From: Desulfobacteraceae bacterium
Lineage (GTDB): Bacteria > Desulfobacterota > Desulfobacteria > Desulfobacterales > JAABSP01
Assembly: GCA_011389855.1 (NCBI GenBank)
Contig: JAABTM010000009.1
Span: 1-40,861, forward strand
Length of the DNA stretch: 40,861 nucleotides
Direction: 5' to 3'
The number at the start of each line of letters is the position of its first letter. The stretch's first letter is position 1. A model generated the notes under the pieces. It searched no databases, was not told the DNA's origin, and saw only the letters and a list, made by a program, of their open reading frames with translations. The translations under genes and the position numbers were made by a program. This document shows, in pieces, positions 1 through 8,573 of the stretch.

Positions 1-1
1 G

Positions 2-757
2 GTGCTGACCGAGGGCGTCAACATCGTTCTGGCCGTGGACCTGTCCGAGAGCATGGCCGCCCTCGACTTCCGGCGGGAGGGCAAGATCGTCAACCGGCTG
101 GAAGCGGTCAAAGGGGTGGTGGGGGACTTTATCCAGGGGCGCGGGGGCGACCGGATCGGTCTGGTGGTCTTCGGCGATGAAGCCTACACCCAGCTCCCGC
201 TGACCCGGGATTACAACGCCATCGCCGCCATGCTCGACCGGCTGGAGATCGGCGCCGCCGGAAAAAGCACCGCCATCGGCGACGCCATCGGCATCTCCCT
301 CAAGCGACTGTCCGACATCGAGAGCGCGTCGAACATCATCATTTTGCTGACCGACGGCCAGAGCAACGCCGGCCAGCTCTCCCCCGAAGCCGCCAGCGAA
401 ATCGCGGTGGAAGGGAACGTCAAGATCTATACCATCGGCGTCGGAACCCGGGGACGGGCCCCTTTCCTAATGAGGGATCCGGTTTTCGGCGAGCGGTACG
501 TCTATCAGCGGGTGAACATCGATGAGGAAACGCTGAAGGCCATCGCCGAAAAAACCGACGGCCTCTATTTCCGGGCCGAGGATACCGAGGCCCTCGCCAC
601 CATCTACGACCGGATCGACGCCCTGGAAAAGACCGAAGTGGAAGTGAAGACCTTTTCTGAATTCAACGACCTTTATCCCTACCCCCTGCTGCCGGCCTTC
701 GGCCTGCTCGTCCTCTGGGCCGTGCTGGCAAACACCCGGTTTCTGAGGATTCCATGA
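2..757 (+). CDS. batA: BatA-type von Willebrand factor A protein, 5' end outside window
   Basis: Partial gene; the reading frame is already open at the first base, so the real start lies upstream. The visible 251 residues begin just before a VWA domain with the MIDAS motif DLSES (D13, S15, S17) and a later TDGQS segment, which together bind a divalent metal. A hydrophobic segment near the C-terminus (about residues 228-244) would anchor it in the inner membrane with the VWA domain in the periplasm. The stop overlaps the ATG of the next gene (ATGA), and the downstream order VWA-TPR, BatD, BatE is the classic Bat operon. Bat proteins are linked to stress tolerance and envelope complex assembly, and their precise biochemical role is unsettled. 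BatA rather than BatB is chosen because it comes first. Confidence 0.88.
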   Translation: MLTEGVNIVLAVDLSESMAALDFRREGKIVNRLEAVKGVVGDFIQGRGGDRIGLVVFGDEAYTQLPLTRDYNAIAAMLDRLEIGAAGKSTAIGDAIGISLKRLSDIESASNIIILLTDGQSNAGQLSPEAASEIAVEGNVKIYTIGVGTRGRAPFLMRDPVFGERYVYQRVNIDEETLKAIAEKTDGLYFRAEDTEALATIYDRIDALEKTEVEVKTFSEFNDLYPYPLLPAFGLLVLWAVLANTRFLRIP

Positions 758-2592
758 CGTTCGCCAGAATCGAAATGCTCTTTCTGATCTGGGCCGCGCC
801 GGTATTGGCCCTGGTCATCGCCTACGGCATGCGCAGGCGGCGGAAAGCCCTCTCCCGGTTCGCCTCCCGAAACGGGCTGTCCGTCATCGCGCCGACCCCC
901 TCCGCCCGAAGACGGTGGGTCAAAGGGGGACTGTTGATCGCCGGGCTGGCGTTTCTATCCCTGTCCCTGTCCGGCCCGCGGTACGGGTTTCACTGGCGGG
1001 AAATCGAACGCCGGGGGGTGGACATCCTCATCGCCCTGGACTGTTCCCGATCCATGCTGGCCCGGGACCTTCAACCCACCCGGCTCGACCGGGCCAAACG
1101 GGAGGTGCTGGATCTCATCGCCATGCTCCAGGGAGACCGGGTAGGGCTGGCGGCTTTTTCCGGAACCGCCTTTCTCCAGTGCCCCCTCACCCTCGACTAC
1201 ACGGCGTTTCACCTGTTTCTCGACGTCTTGTCGCCGGATTATCTGCCGGTGGGCGGAACCGACATCACCGGGGCCCTGACCGTGGCCCGGAAGGGCTTCG
1301 ACCCGAAATCAGCGGCGGAAAAAGCGGTGATTCTGATTACCGACGGCGAGAACACCGGCCGGGGCGATCCGATAGAGGCGGCCCGAAAGCTGGAGGAAGA
1401 GGGGATCACTCTTTTTTGCATCGGCGTCGGCGGCGAGGAAGGGGTTCCGGTGCCCGCTGAAGACGGCGGGTTCAAGAAAGACCGGGAAGGACAGATCGTC
1501 ATGACCCGGCTCGATGAAGACGTTTTGCAGCGGATGGCCGTGCTGACCGGGGGAACCTACGTCCGGTCCGTGGCCGGGGATATGGATCTGGACGTCGTCT
1601 ACCGCCGGGAAATCAGGGGAAAAATGGAAGCGGCCGCCCTGGCCGGCGGCCGCAAACAGGTCTGGGAGGACCGGTATCAATGGTTTCTGGCCCTCGCCAT
1701 TCTCTGCCTGATCGCCGATCTGTTCCTCCGGCCGATGCGACGAACGTCGGGCGTCGCGATGGGATGCCTCCTGTGCCTCCTGGCCGGGGCCTTGTTCCCG
1801 TCTCCGACCCTCGCCGGACCGCTGCAAGAAGGCGTCGAGGCATACGACCGGGGGGAATACGAAACCGCCCTCAACCGCTTCATCGACGCCCAGCTCGACG
1901 CGCCGGACCGCCCCGACATCCTCTACAACATCGGCAACGCCTACTATAAACTGGGGGACTACGAAGCCGCCCTGGCCCATTACCAACAGGCCCTGGAAAA
2001 AGACCCGGCCGGACTGGGAGAAAAAGCCCAGTACAACAAAGGCAACGCCCATTTCAGAAAAGAGGAATACGAAGCGGCGATAAAGTCCTACGAAGCCGCC
2101 CTGAAGATCAATCCCGACGATCATCAGGCGGAGGAAAATCTCCGGTTCGTCCGAAAGGTGATGGAGCAACAACAACAACAACAGCAGCAGCAATCCGGCA
2201 AGGAAGAGGATGACGAAAAAAAGGAAAATGAAACATCTCGACAGGACGACCCTGGGCGGCAAAACAAACCATCAGGGGAATCCAAGAACGATGGACAATC
2301 CGGGCAGCCGCCGGAGCAGGGACCGGCGCAGCAGCCCGACGCCCCGGAACCCGGCCCCGAGTACGGCGACGAAATGACCGACGCGCGACAGCCCGGTCCC
2401 CGGCCGGATGAAGACGCCCCGGAGGAGAGCGCCCAGGCGGCGCCGCCGGCAGCGGCCGCCGAAACCCCTCCGGACGACGCCGAACGCGAAGCCGCGAAAC
2501 GGGCCCTGAACCGACTGAAGGACCAGCCCGGGAAAGCGCTGATGCCGCCGACGCCGCGCTACGGGCGTCCGGCGGTGGAGAAAGACTGGTGA
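754..2592 (+). CDS. BatB-BatC fusion: membrane VWA protein with C-terminal TPR domain
   Basis: 612 residues. Two N-terminal membrane segments (about 7-25 and 58-74) are followed by a VWA domain with MIDAS residues D96, S98 and S100, a downstream GGTD (T169/D170) and TDGEN (D197). A third membrane segment lies near 309-326. A second hydrophobic stretch (333-354) resembles the signal peptide of a stand-alone BatC, and it leads into TPR repeats (about 355-465, with motifs such as YNIGNAYYKLGDYEAALAHY). The tail is low complexity: a run of nine glutamines at 472-480, then charged and Pro/Ala/Glu-rich sequence. BatB and BatC are usually separate genes, so this looks like a fusion. Its start overlaps the batA stop and its stop overlaps the batD start, indicating translational coupling. 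A TPR-VWA protein in the periplasm would offer a protein-interaction platform. Confidence 0.88.
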   Translation: MTFARIEMLFLIWAAPVLALVIAYGMRRRRKALSRFASRNGLSVIAPTPSARRRWVKGGLLIAGLAFLSLSLSGPRYGFHWREIERRGVDILIALDCSRSMLARDLQPTRLDRAKREVLDLIAMLQGDRVGLAAFSGTAFLQCPLTLDYTAFHLFLDVLSPDYLPVGGTDITGALTVARKGFDPKSAAEKAVILITDGENTGRGDPIEAARKLEEEGITLFCIGVGGEEGVPVPAEDGGFKKDREGQIVMTRLDEDVLQRMAVLTGGTYVRSVAGDMDLDVVYRREIRGKMEAAALAGGRKQVWEDRYQWFLALAILCLIADLFLRPMRRTSGVAMGCLLCLLAGALFPSPTLAGPLQEGVEAYDRGEYETALNRFIDAQLDAPDRPDILYNIGNAYYKLGDYEAALAHYQQALEKDPAGLGEKAQYNKGNAHFRKEEYEAAIKSYEAALKINPDDHQAEENLRFVRKVMEQQQQQQQQQSGKEEDDEKKENETSRQDDPGRQNKPSGESKNDGQSGQPPEQGPAQQPDAPEPGPEYGDEMTDARQPGPRPDEDAPEESAQAAPPAAAAETPPDDAEREAAKRALNRLKDQPGKALMPPTPRYGRPAVEKDW

Positions 2593-4418
2593 GCTTGTTG
2601 TTTGTTGTTTGTGGTTTGTGGTTTGTGGCTTGTGGTTTGTGGCTTTTGGCTCGTGGCTCGCGGCATCACTATCCACTATCCACTATCCACTACCCACTAT
2701 CCACTATCTGTCTGACGATGCTTTTGTGCCCCCTCGCCGCCCCGGCGGAAGCCGCTTCGGTTCAGGCATCCGTGGATCGGAACACGGCGGCCCTGGGCGA
2801 ATCCGTCCAGCTCCGGGTGTCGGCCTCCGGGGTCGGGGACGGAGACGTTGATGTCTCGCCGATCCGGGATTTCAAGGTCATCCCCCGGGGCAGGAGCACC
2901 AATCTCCGGGTCGTCAATGGAACGACGTCCCGGGAGATCGTTTTCAACTACACCCTCGTCCCCCTGAAAGCCGGCGACCTTCGGATCCCGCCCCTCGCCG
3001 TCCGGACCCCCGGGGGCGACTACAGGACCCTAAGAATCGACATTACGGTCTCCGAACGGCCTCAAGAAAGCGCGGAGGATCGCGATATCTTCGTCAGGGC
3101 GGAGGTTTCCAACGACCGCCCCTATGCGGGAGAGCAACTGGTCTACACCTTCCGCCTCTACCGGACCCTCCGGATCACCGAAGCCCGGTTCCAGAAGCCG
3201 GATTTCGCCGGATTCACGGCTGAGCAGATCGGAGAAGAGCGCTCCGACATCGCCGTAATCAACGGAAAACGGTTTCACACCACCACGCTCTCCTATGTGC
3301 TGATTCCGCTGACCGCCGGCCCGAAAACCATCCAGCCCGCCGTTCTGGAATGCGGCGTGGTCCAGCGGGACCATCGGGGCGGGAGTTCGCCCTTTGATTT
3401 CGATTCCCTCTTCGGCCGGGGCCGGGTGGACACCCGGGCCCTGCGGACGGACGCCATCGACATCGACGTGCGTCCCCTGCCGGACCATCCGGAACCCCAC
3501 CCTTTTTCCGGGCTGGTGGGAAAGATGGACATCCGGGCGAGCCTGGATAAAAAAGACCTCAAGACGGGAGAATCCGCCACGCTGACCCTCGTCATCGAGG
3601 GCGCCGGCAATATCGTGGACGCCGAAGCCCCGGCCATGGACGTTCCGGACGGGTTCAAGGTTTACGCGGACGCCCCCCAGGAGGAGATCGCCCTGGACCC
3701 TAACGGCTACTTCGGGAAAAAGACCTTCCGGATGGCCCTGGTTCCGCTGGAACCCGGCGCTTACCGGCTGCCCCCCGCGAACCTGACCTATTTCGACACC
3801 GGGTCGGAAACCTATGTCGACCGCCGGACGGCGTCTTTCGATTTGACCGTGGGCGAGAGGGAAGCGGAAGAAGAGATGACCGTGGTTTCGGCCCCGAACG
3901 GCGGCAACGGGACCGACAAACAGAAAGTGGCGTTTACGGGACGGGACATCCTGCCCATACGGGAGGATCTGAGCGCGCTGGAAACCCGGCGGCCGCTCTC
4001 CATCCAGTGGTTCCTGGCGCTTCTCGGCATCCCGGCGGCCCTTTTCGCGGGGGTGGGCGGAGTCTTTCTCGCCCTTCGCAAGGGCGATGATCCGGCCGGT
4101 CGCATGGCGCGTCGGGCCCGTGTTTCCCTGAAAAAGGCCGGCGCTTCCGGCATCGGGGAGGATGTCTTTCTCTCCTGCCTCTACAGGGGGGTGGTGTCGG
4201 CGATTCTCTCCAGGTCCGGGGCTTCGGGGGAATCCCTCACCGGCGCCGAAGCCGAAATGATCCTGAACGGGCAGGGGTTCCCTCCCGAGGTGGTCCAAGG
4301 GGCCTCGGGGCTTCTGGAGCTGATCGAATCCGCCAAATTCGGCGGCGCTCCCCTGGCCTCCCCGGAACGGGAGCGGTTGCTGGCGGAGACCCGGCGCCTC
4401 GTCAGGCGGATATCGTGA
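2589..4418 (+). CDS. batD: BatD-like membrane protein, tandem-repeat-encoded N-terminus
   Basis: 609 residues. The body is a series of beta-rich immunoglobulin-like domains (about 56-445) followed by one membrane segment (about 475-497) and a cytoplasmic tail, the usual BatD plan. The GTG start is chosen because GGAG lies 8 nt upstream and the codon overlaps the batB-batC stop (GTGA), as at the other junctions of this operon. The first 55 residues are unusual: they are encoded by two heptanucleotide tandem tracts (2607-2662 and 2664-2705) and read as repeated FVVCGLW and YPLSTIH units before a more normal signal-peptide core and an AEA-type cleavage site near residue 55. ATG at 2718 is an alternative start giving a short signal peptide, but it has no Shine-Dalgarno sequence. 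Confidence 0.85.
   Translation: MSLLFVVCGLWFVACGLWLLARGSRHHYPLSTIHYPLSTICLTMLLCPLAAPAEAASVQASVDRNTAALGESVQLRVSASGVGDGDVDVSPIRDFKVIPRGRSTNLRVVNGTTSREIVFNYTLVPLKAGDLRIPPLAVRTPGGDYRTLRIDITVSERPQESAEDRDIFVRAEVSNDRPYAGEQLVYTFRLYRTLRITEARFQKPDFAGFTAEQIGEERSDIAVINGKRFHTTTLSYVLIPLTAGPKTIQPAVLECGVVQRDHRGGSSPFDFDSLFGRGRVDTRALRTDAIDIDVRPLPDHPEPHPFSGLVGKMDIRASLDKKDLKTGESATLTLVIEGAGNIVDAEAPAMDVPDGFKVYADAPQEEIALDPNGYFGKKTFRMALVPLEPGAYRLPPANLTYFDTGSETYVDRRTASFDLTVGEREAEEEMTVVSAPNGGNGTDKQKVAFTGRDILPIREDLSALETRRPLSIQWFLALLGIPAALFAGVGGVFLALRKGDDPAGRMARRARVSLKKAGASGIGEDVFLSCLYRGVVSAILSRSGASGESLTGAEAEMILNGQGFPPEVVQGASGLLELIESAKFGGAPLASPERERLLAETRRLVRRIS
2607..2705 (+). repeat. Two heptanucleotide tandem tracts inside the start of batD
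   Basis: Eight units related to GTTTGTG run from 2607 to 2662 (exact at 2607, 2614, 2621 and 2635, decaying to GCTTTTG, GCTCGTG and GCTCGCG). Six units related to ATCCACT follow from 2664 to 2705 (exact at 2671, 2678, 2685 and 2699). Three units equal seven codons, which produces the repeating FVVCGLW and YPLSTIH peptides. Since 7 is not divisible by 3, gain or loss of one unit would shift the frame between the GTG start and the mature BatD protein. Confidence 0.9.
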
Positions 4419-5203
4419 GCGTCGGGCCGCCCAAACGAACCGTTGTCGGGTGGGGATGCCTCGCCGTCATGATCGGCCTGCTGGCCCTGGCGGGACCGGC
4501 GGACGCGGCCGAAGACCGGTCCGCGGCGGCTCGGACCTTCCTGGAGGGCGTGGAATCCTACCGGCGGGGGGCATACGGCGCCGCCGTCTCCGCGTTCGGA
4601 ACCCTCGCCGCCTCCGGGGTCCGGAACCCCCATCTCTACTACAACCTGGGAAACGCCCATCTCAAAAACGGCGATCTGGGCCCGGCCATTCTCTGGTACG
4701 AGCGGGCGTTGAAACTGGCCCCGGATGATCCGGACCTCACTTTCAACCACGCCTACGCGACCTCTCTTGTAAAAGACGAGCGGGAAGACGCGTCGGCCGC
4801 CGTCTACCGCATCCTGTTTTTCTGGAGGCGTCTTTTGAGTCCTTGGGCGGCGGCCGCCGCCGCTTTGGTCTTCAACGGCCTGTTCTGGCTCGTCCTGACC
4901 GTCCGTTTTCTTCGGCGGAAACGGGCGCTGAAGGGGATCGCCTATCCCCTGCTGGCGGGGGCGATTATTTTTACGGCCGCGGCGTTTTACAATTATTATG
5001 AAGCCGCCTATGTGCGGGAGGGAATCGTGCTCCCGGAAACGATCTCGGTGCGGTCCGGTTTGTCGGAGGACGCCACCGAACTGTTCGTTCTCCATGCCGG
5101 CGCGAAAGTGGCGATTCAGGGGCGAAAGAGAGGATTTTACCGGATAGGCTTTTCAGAGGGCAAGATCGGCTGGGTGAAGGGGTCGGAGATCGGCGCCATC
5201 TGA
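4415..5203 (+). CDS. batE: BatE-like TPR and SH3 domain membrane protein
   Basis: 262 residues with an N-terminal signal peptide (hydrophobic core about 12-28, AAE-type end), two TPR-like repeats (about 38-110, with YYNLGNAHLKNGDLGPAILW), two membrane segments (about 143-162 and 173-192), and a C-terminal bacterial SH3-like domain (about 205-262, with ISVRSGLSEDATELFVLHAG). This TPR plus SH3 order is the BatE arrangement. It starts at a GTG overlapping the batD stop, so the operon is coupled through to its last gene. It ends 1 bp before the stop of the convergent lipoprotein gene, with no clear intrinsic terminator between them. Confidence 0.85.
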   Translation: MSVGPPKRTVVGWGCLAVMIGLLALAGPADAAEDRSAAARTFLEGVESYRRGAYGAAVSAFGTLAASGVRNPHLYYNLGNAHLKNGDLGPAILWYERALKLAPDDPDLTFNHAYATSLVKDEREDASAAVYRILFFWRRLLSPWAAAAAALVFNGLFWLVLTVRFLRRKRALKGIAYPLLAGAIIFTAAAFYNYYEAAYVREGIVLPETISVRSGLSEDATELFVLHAGAKVAIQGRKRGFYRIGFSEGKIGWVKGSEIGAI

Positions 5204-5204
5204 T

Positions 5205-6212
5205 CTACTCGCTCTTCTCCTTTTCCATCTCTCCCAACCGTTTCAGCAACCGCCGCGCCAAACCGATATTTTTTTGCACGTTCTGGTAATCCGGGTCGAT
5301 CTTCCGGACCTTCTCCCATTCTTCGATGGCCTTCGCCAGTTCCTCGTTTTCAAAATGCCGGATGCCGTTTTTGTAGTGGAGATCCTTGTAGATCGCTTCG
5401 CAGGCGGCCTTTTTCTCCCGGCACTCCTCGCACGCTTCATTGTATTTCAGGGCCTCTCCAAAGGCCTGGGCCGCCCGCGGGTAGTCCTTTTCCGCCAGCG
5501 CCGCCTCCCCCAGGGCGAAATAGCTTTTGTACAGGTAGTCGCGGACGTTGGGATCACGGGGCCTCGACCGGTAGGCCTTGGAAAGCGGGACGATGGCGGC
5601 GGCATACCCCTTTTGCTCGAAATACCGCCGCCCTTGGCCGAGCAGGTTCTGGAAGTCGTTTCCAGGGGCGTTCGGCGCCGGCTTTTCAGGCGCCGGGGGA
5701 GGCGCCGTCGCTTTCGGCCGCTCTTTTTCGGCCGGTTTCCGGTCCTCCGGCTTCATTCCCGCCCGAAACGGGAGCCCCTGTATCCGGGGCAAAAAGATCT
5801 CGCCGCCCACCCTGAGGCGGGAAGAATCGAGTTTGTTGAGCCGGGCTACGACGTCGGAGACCTTGCCCATCCGCCTGATCTCGCTTTTATCGTATCGATC
5901 GCTGATTTCCGGCGTCATGAACGCCCGTTGCGGCACATGGTAATCCACATCCGTTAAATAGGTGTCGTAATAGGACATGGCGATGCCCGAAAGGGTCTCC
6001 CCGTGACGGACGGTGTGGGAGACGGAATCTTTCCCCCTGACCTTGTAGCGTTCGAACTGATCGCCCCGTTCGATGGCCTCCGGGCCGGACTCCGGCGCCG
6101 GTTGGGGGCCGCCCTGCTGCAACATTTCGGCGCATCCCGATAGAGATAAGACCAGAATTACGATGCCGGCGACCCGTCGCAATAGCCGAATATGTGTACT
6201 GCTGCTTGTCAT
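5205..6212 (-). CDS. Lipoprotein with LysM domain and TPR repeats
   Basis: 335 residues from the ATG at 6212, chosen because GGAG lies 7 nt upstream; a TTG nine codons further upstream lacks such a site. A lipobox LSGC with C27 follows a hydrophobic signal sequence, so the protein is predicted to be lipid-anchored. A LysM-like domain (HTVRHGETLSGIAMSYY and a closing VGGEIFLPRI, about 60-150) suggests peptidoglycan binding, although the domain carries a long insertion. A Pro/Ala-rich linker leads to TPR-like repeats (about 185-325) that include a CEEC motif. It lies 36 bp downstream of ubiB on the same strand and is probably co-transcribed with it. A role in envelope assembly or peptidoglycan tethering is inferred; the specific function is unknown. 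Confidence 0.8.
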   Translation of the reverse strand: MTSSSTHIRLLRRVAGIVILVLSLSGCAEMLQQGGPQPAPESGPEAIERGDQFERYKVRGKDSVSHTVRHGETLSGIAMSYYDTYLTDVDYHVPQRAFMTPEISDRYDKSEIRRMGKVSDVVARLNKLDSSRLRVGGEIFLPRIQGLPFRAGMKPEDRKPAEKERPKATAPPPAPEKPAPNAPGNDFQNLLGQGRRYFEQKGYAAAIVPLSKAYRSRPRDPNVRDYLYKSYFALGEAALAEKDYPRAAQAFGEALKYNEACEECREKKAACEAIYKDLHYKNGIRHFENEELAKAIEEWEKVRKIDPDYQNVQKNIGLARRLLKRLGEMEKEKSE

Positions 6213-6248
6213 GGGACCGCTCCGTCTGTAAGATGTCAAGTTTTGAGT

Positions 6249-7907
6249 TCAATAGTTTCGCGATCGAATGATATTGAACACCAGCCACAGGCCCAGGAGC
6301 GCCGACACGACATAGCCGATGATGCCGAAGGCCGGGTACCCGAAAAGATACGGCCGGACCCCGGTGGTGATGATCATGGACGATCCGATGACCAGGGCCC
6401 CGATGATGATGCCGAAGGTCAGGCGGTTGGCGATGTTGTCGAAGGTGTCCTGCAACCCCTGGAGGTTTTCGTGTTCGAACCGGATGTGGAGCTTCCCGTG
6501 TTCCAGTTTCTGGACGATCTTGGCCAGGCGCCGGGGCACGCCGCCGCGCATGGTGAAGAGATCGGAGAGGATGGATGTCAGATTCCGCCAGATGACCTTG
6601 GGGCTGTGGCGCCGGGCGGCGATCCGGCGGACAAAGGGTTCCGCTTCGGAGACGACGTCCATGTCGGGGTAGATCGACCGCGCCACGCCTTCCAGGGTGA
6701 TGAGGGCTTTGATCATGGTGGCCATATCCGGCCGGATGCCCAGCCGGTGTTCGCGCATCGTCTCGGTAATGTCCAGGAGGAGATTGCCGAGGTTGAGTTC
6801 TTTGATGGGGACGGACGCGTACAGGTCGATGATCTCCAGCAGCTCCCGCTCCAGGCTCCGGGTGTTGATCTCGTCGTCCTTCTGGACGGACATTTTCAAC
6901 ACGGTCTCCAGCAACGCCTGACCGTCCCGGTCCGCCAGGGCGCGGATCATGTCCACGAGATCGTACCGGTCGCCCACGGTCAACCGGCCCACCATTCCCC
7001 AGTCGACCATGCAGTAGCGATGGTCTTCCATAAGGATCAGGTTGCCGGGATGGGGGTCGGCGTGGAAAAACCCGTCCCCGAAGATCTGCTTGATGCCGGC
7101 CCGGAGTCCGATCCGGGCCATAAGATGGGCGTCTTCAAGGGCCGACAGGTCGATATTTTTGAGCCGATCCCCTTTGATGTGTTCCATGACCAGCAGCTGG
7201 GCGGTGCAGTACTCCTGATAGACTTCGGGGATGTAGATGCCCGGCTGGTCGGCCATGTTCGACTTGGCGATCCTCAGATACCGGGCCTCCCGGTTGAAAT
7301 CCAGCTCCCGCATGAGGGTCCGCCGGGTGACGCGGACAAGTTCCGGCAGGTCGTACAACCGAATCTCTTCGTACCGCTGGTGGATCCGCTTGGCCACGGC
7401 GGAAAAGATGTTGAGATCCGTCTCCATGGTGTGGCGGATGTTGGGGCGCTGCACCTTGACGGCCACCGCCGGCCCCTGGGGCGTGAGCGCGGCCCGGTAG
7501 ACCTGGGACAGCGAGGCCGCCGCGATGGGCTGGGGATCGAAGACCGGAAAGACCGATTCCAGGGGTTTTCCCAGATTTTGGTCGATCACCTTGCGGGCCT
7601 CTGAAAAGTCGACCTCCGCCACGTCGTCCTGGAGTTTTTCCAGCTCTATGATGAGGTTCGGCGGCAGGAGATCCGGCCGGAGGCTCATGATCTGTCCCAT
7701 CTTGACAAAGGTGGGGCCCAGCTCTTCAAAGGCCATGCGCAGCCGCTCGTAGGAGGGCAGCCCCGAGGCCACCTGCCGCTGCCGCGCCTCGGTCGCGTTC
7801 CGCCCCGGCAGATCGAGGCGTTCGACAAGATCTTCAAACCCGTATTTCAACAGGATGAACACGATGTCCTTGAACCGTCCCAGATTGCTCAGCGACTTGA
7901 TGTCCAC
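6249..7907 (-). CDS. ubiB: UbiB/AarF family ABC1 atypical kinase
   Basis: 552 residues, full length for the family. Visible motifs are the N-terminal KxGQ signature (K69-M-G71-Q72, in TFVKMGQIMSLRPDL), an alanine-rich nucleotide loop near 128-138 (PIAAASLSQVYRA), a conserved lysine at about 151, the catalytic segment HADPHPGN (282-289) and the metal-binding D302 in VDWG. Two C-terminal membrane helices (about 497-517 and 527-547) match the UbiB anchor. In other bacteria UbiB proteins support quinone biosynthesis and have ATPase activity; here the substrate pathway is probably menaquinone, which is an inference. The start is GTG at 7907, preceded by AAGGA. It begins 3 bp after the stop of the phasin-like gene, so the two are likely translated together. 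Confidence 0.92.
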   Translation of the reverse strand: MDIKSLSNLGRFKDIVFILLKYGFEDLVERLDLPGRNATEARQRQVASGLPSYERLRMAFEELGPTFVKMGQIMSLRPDLLPPNLIIELEKLQDDVAEVDFSEARKVIDQNLGKPLESVFPVFDPQPIAAASLSQVYRAALTPQGPAVAVKVQRPNIRHTMETDLNIFSAVAKRIHQRYEEIRLYDLPELVRVTRRTLMRELDFNREARYLRIAKSNMADQPGIYIPEVYQEYCTAQLLVMEHIKGDRLKNIDLSALEDAHLMARIGLRAGIKQIFGDGFFHADPHPGNLILMEDHRYCMVDWGMVGRLTVGDRYDLVDMIRALADRDGQALLETVLKMSVQKDDEINTRSLERELLEIIDLYASVPIKELNLGNLLLDITETMREHRLGIRPDMATMIKALITLEGVARSIYPDMDVVSEAEPFVRRIAARRHSPKVIWRNLTSILSDLFTMRGGVPRRLAKIVQKLEHGKLHIRFEHENLQGLQDTFDNIANRLTFGIIIGALVIGSSMIITTGVRPYLFGYPAFGIIGYVVSALLGLWLVFNIIRSRNY

Positions 7908-7910
7908 CGG

Positions 7911-8243
7911 TTATTCCTTTTCCTTTCGGCTCTCATGCGCCTTTTCCAGGATGGAAAGGCGGATCTCCAGGGCGTCCACCTTATGCTTGAGCCGTTCCAT
8001 GGCTTCCTGACGCCCCACCCCGATGTTGTCCAGGCCGTCCTTGAAGGTGTCGCTCAGGGCTTTCTCCAGTTTGGCGAACTGTTTTTCCCCGCTCTCCACC
8101 AGTTCCTCGGTGAGCCGGCGGGCATCCTCTTCGGACAATTTGGCCTCTTTCACCAGCCCGCGGGTCGCCTCTTCAACCTTCTCCCGTGTCAACAACACGG
8201 CGCCGATGCCGGCCATCAATCCTTTTCGTATCTCTTTGAACAT
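7911..8243 (-). CDS. Phasin-like coiled-coil small protein next to UbiB
   Basis: 110 residues, highly charged and predicted to be helical throughout, with a C-terminal coiled coil (about 78-103, QEAMERLKHKVDALEIRLSI). The start at 8243 is supported by an AAGGAGG site 4 nt upstream; a longer in-frame extension toward 8504 would run through repeat sequence and is rejected. Proteins of this size and shape are often labelled phasins, which coat polyhydroxyalkanoate granules. The C-terminal coil also resembles that of UbiK/BMFP accessory factors of ubiquinone synthesis, and the gene directly precedes ubiB. A membrane- or granule-associated helper of UbiB is therefore an equally good guess. Confidence 0.78.
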   Translation of the reverse strand: MFKEIRKGLMAGIGAVLLTREKVEEATRGLVKEAKLSEEDARRLTEELVESGEKQFAKLEKALSDTFKDGLDNIGVGRQEAMERLKHKVDALEIRLSILEKAHESRKEKE

Positions 8244-8272
8244 GGTGCGCCTCCTTATTTGGGGACATGATT

Positions 8273-8347
8273 TGAGCCTATTCCTGTGGTTGAAAAAGAG
8301 CTTCGGCCTTGCCTGGAACCAAAATCTAAGGTTTTCGGACAGGCTCT
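8273..8347 (-). repeat. Degenerate copy of the 145-bp inverted-repeat element
   Basis: The right part (8290-8347) is the reverse complement, with a few changes, of the first 60 bases of the element at 25511-25655. Shared stretches include CTTGCCTGGAACCAAAA and the terminal TTTTCGGACAGGCTCT. A shorter GAGCCTAT at 8274 could be the remains of the other end, making this an internally deleted copy. It sits just upstream of the phasin-like gene. Confidence 0.65.
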
Positions 8348-8370
8348 TTCTGGAAATTTTACCAAATTCC

Positions 8371-8516
8371 CCCCAAAAGATAAAGTCTGATTGTAACGGA
8401 TTTTGGGGATGGCCCTGAAAGGGCGGCATATATTCTGGGCTTTGATCATCATTTCGCCCTTTATTCCCAGTTCCCAGGGCGTTGCCCTGGTCTGGTATGT
8501 CCAACCCCTTCGGGGC
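8371..8516. repeat. Hairpin-rich repeat region between phasin-like gene and sat
   Basis: The 414-bp gap between the two divergent genes holds several palindromes. CCCCAAAA at 8371 pairs with TTTTGGGG at 8401. GCCCTGAAAGGGC lies at 8412-8424, CCAGGGC-GTT-GCCCTGG at 8474-8490 and CCCCTTCGGGG at 8505-8515. The phrase TTTGATCATCATTTCG (8441-8456) closely matches the terminal repeat of the element at 36478-36612. This is REP-like non-coding sequence; no ORF with a ribosome site is visible in it. Confidence 0.6.
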
Positions 8517-8544
8517 TTGCGATCTCGATAAATCTTAATTGCTC

Positions 8545-8573
8545 TTGACAAATCCTTTAATCCCTATTATTTA
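8545..8573 (+). promoter_or_regulatory. Sigma-70-type promoter of sat
   Basis: A perfect -35 TTGACA (8545-8550) is followed after 17 nt by TATTTA (8568-8573) as a weaker -10. This predicts a leader of about 78 nt before the sat ATG, which has AAAGGAG 8-9 nt upstream. Confidence 0.55.

Noticed and set aside
8244-8504. N-terminal extension of the phasin-like protein
   Set aside because: The extension is read from repeat-element sequence, while the ATG at 8243 has a strong ribosome site.
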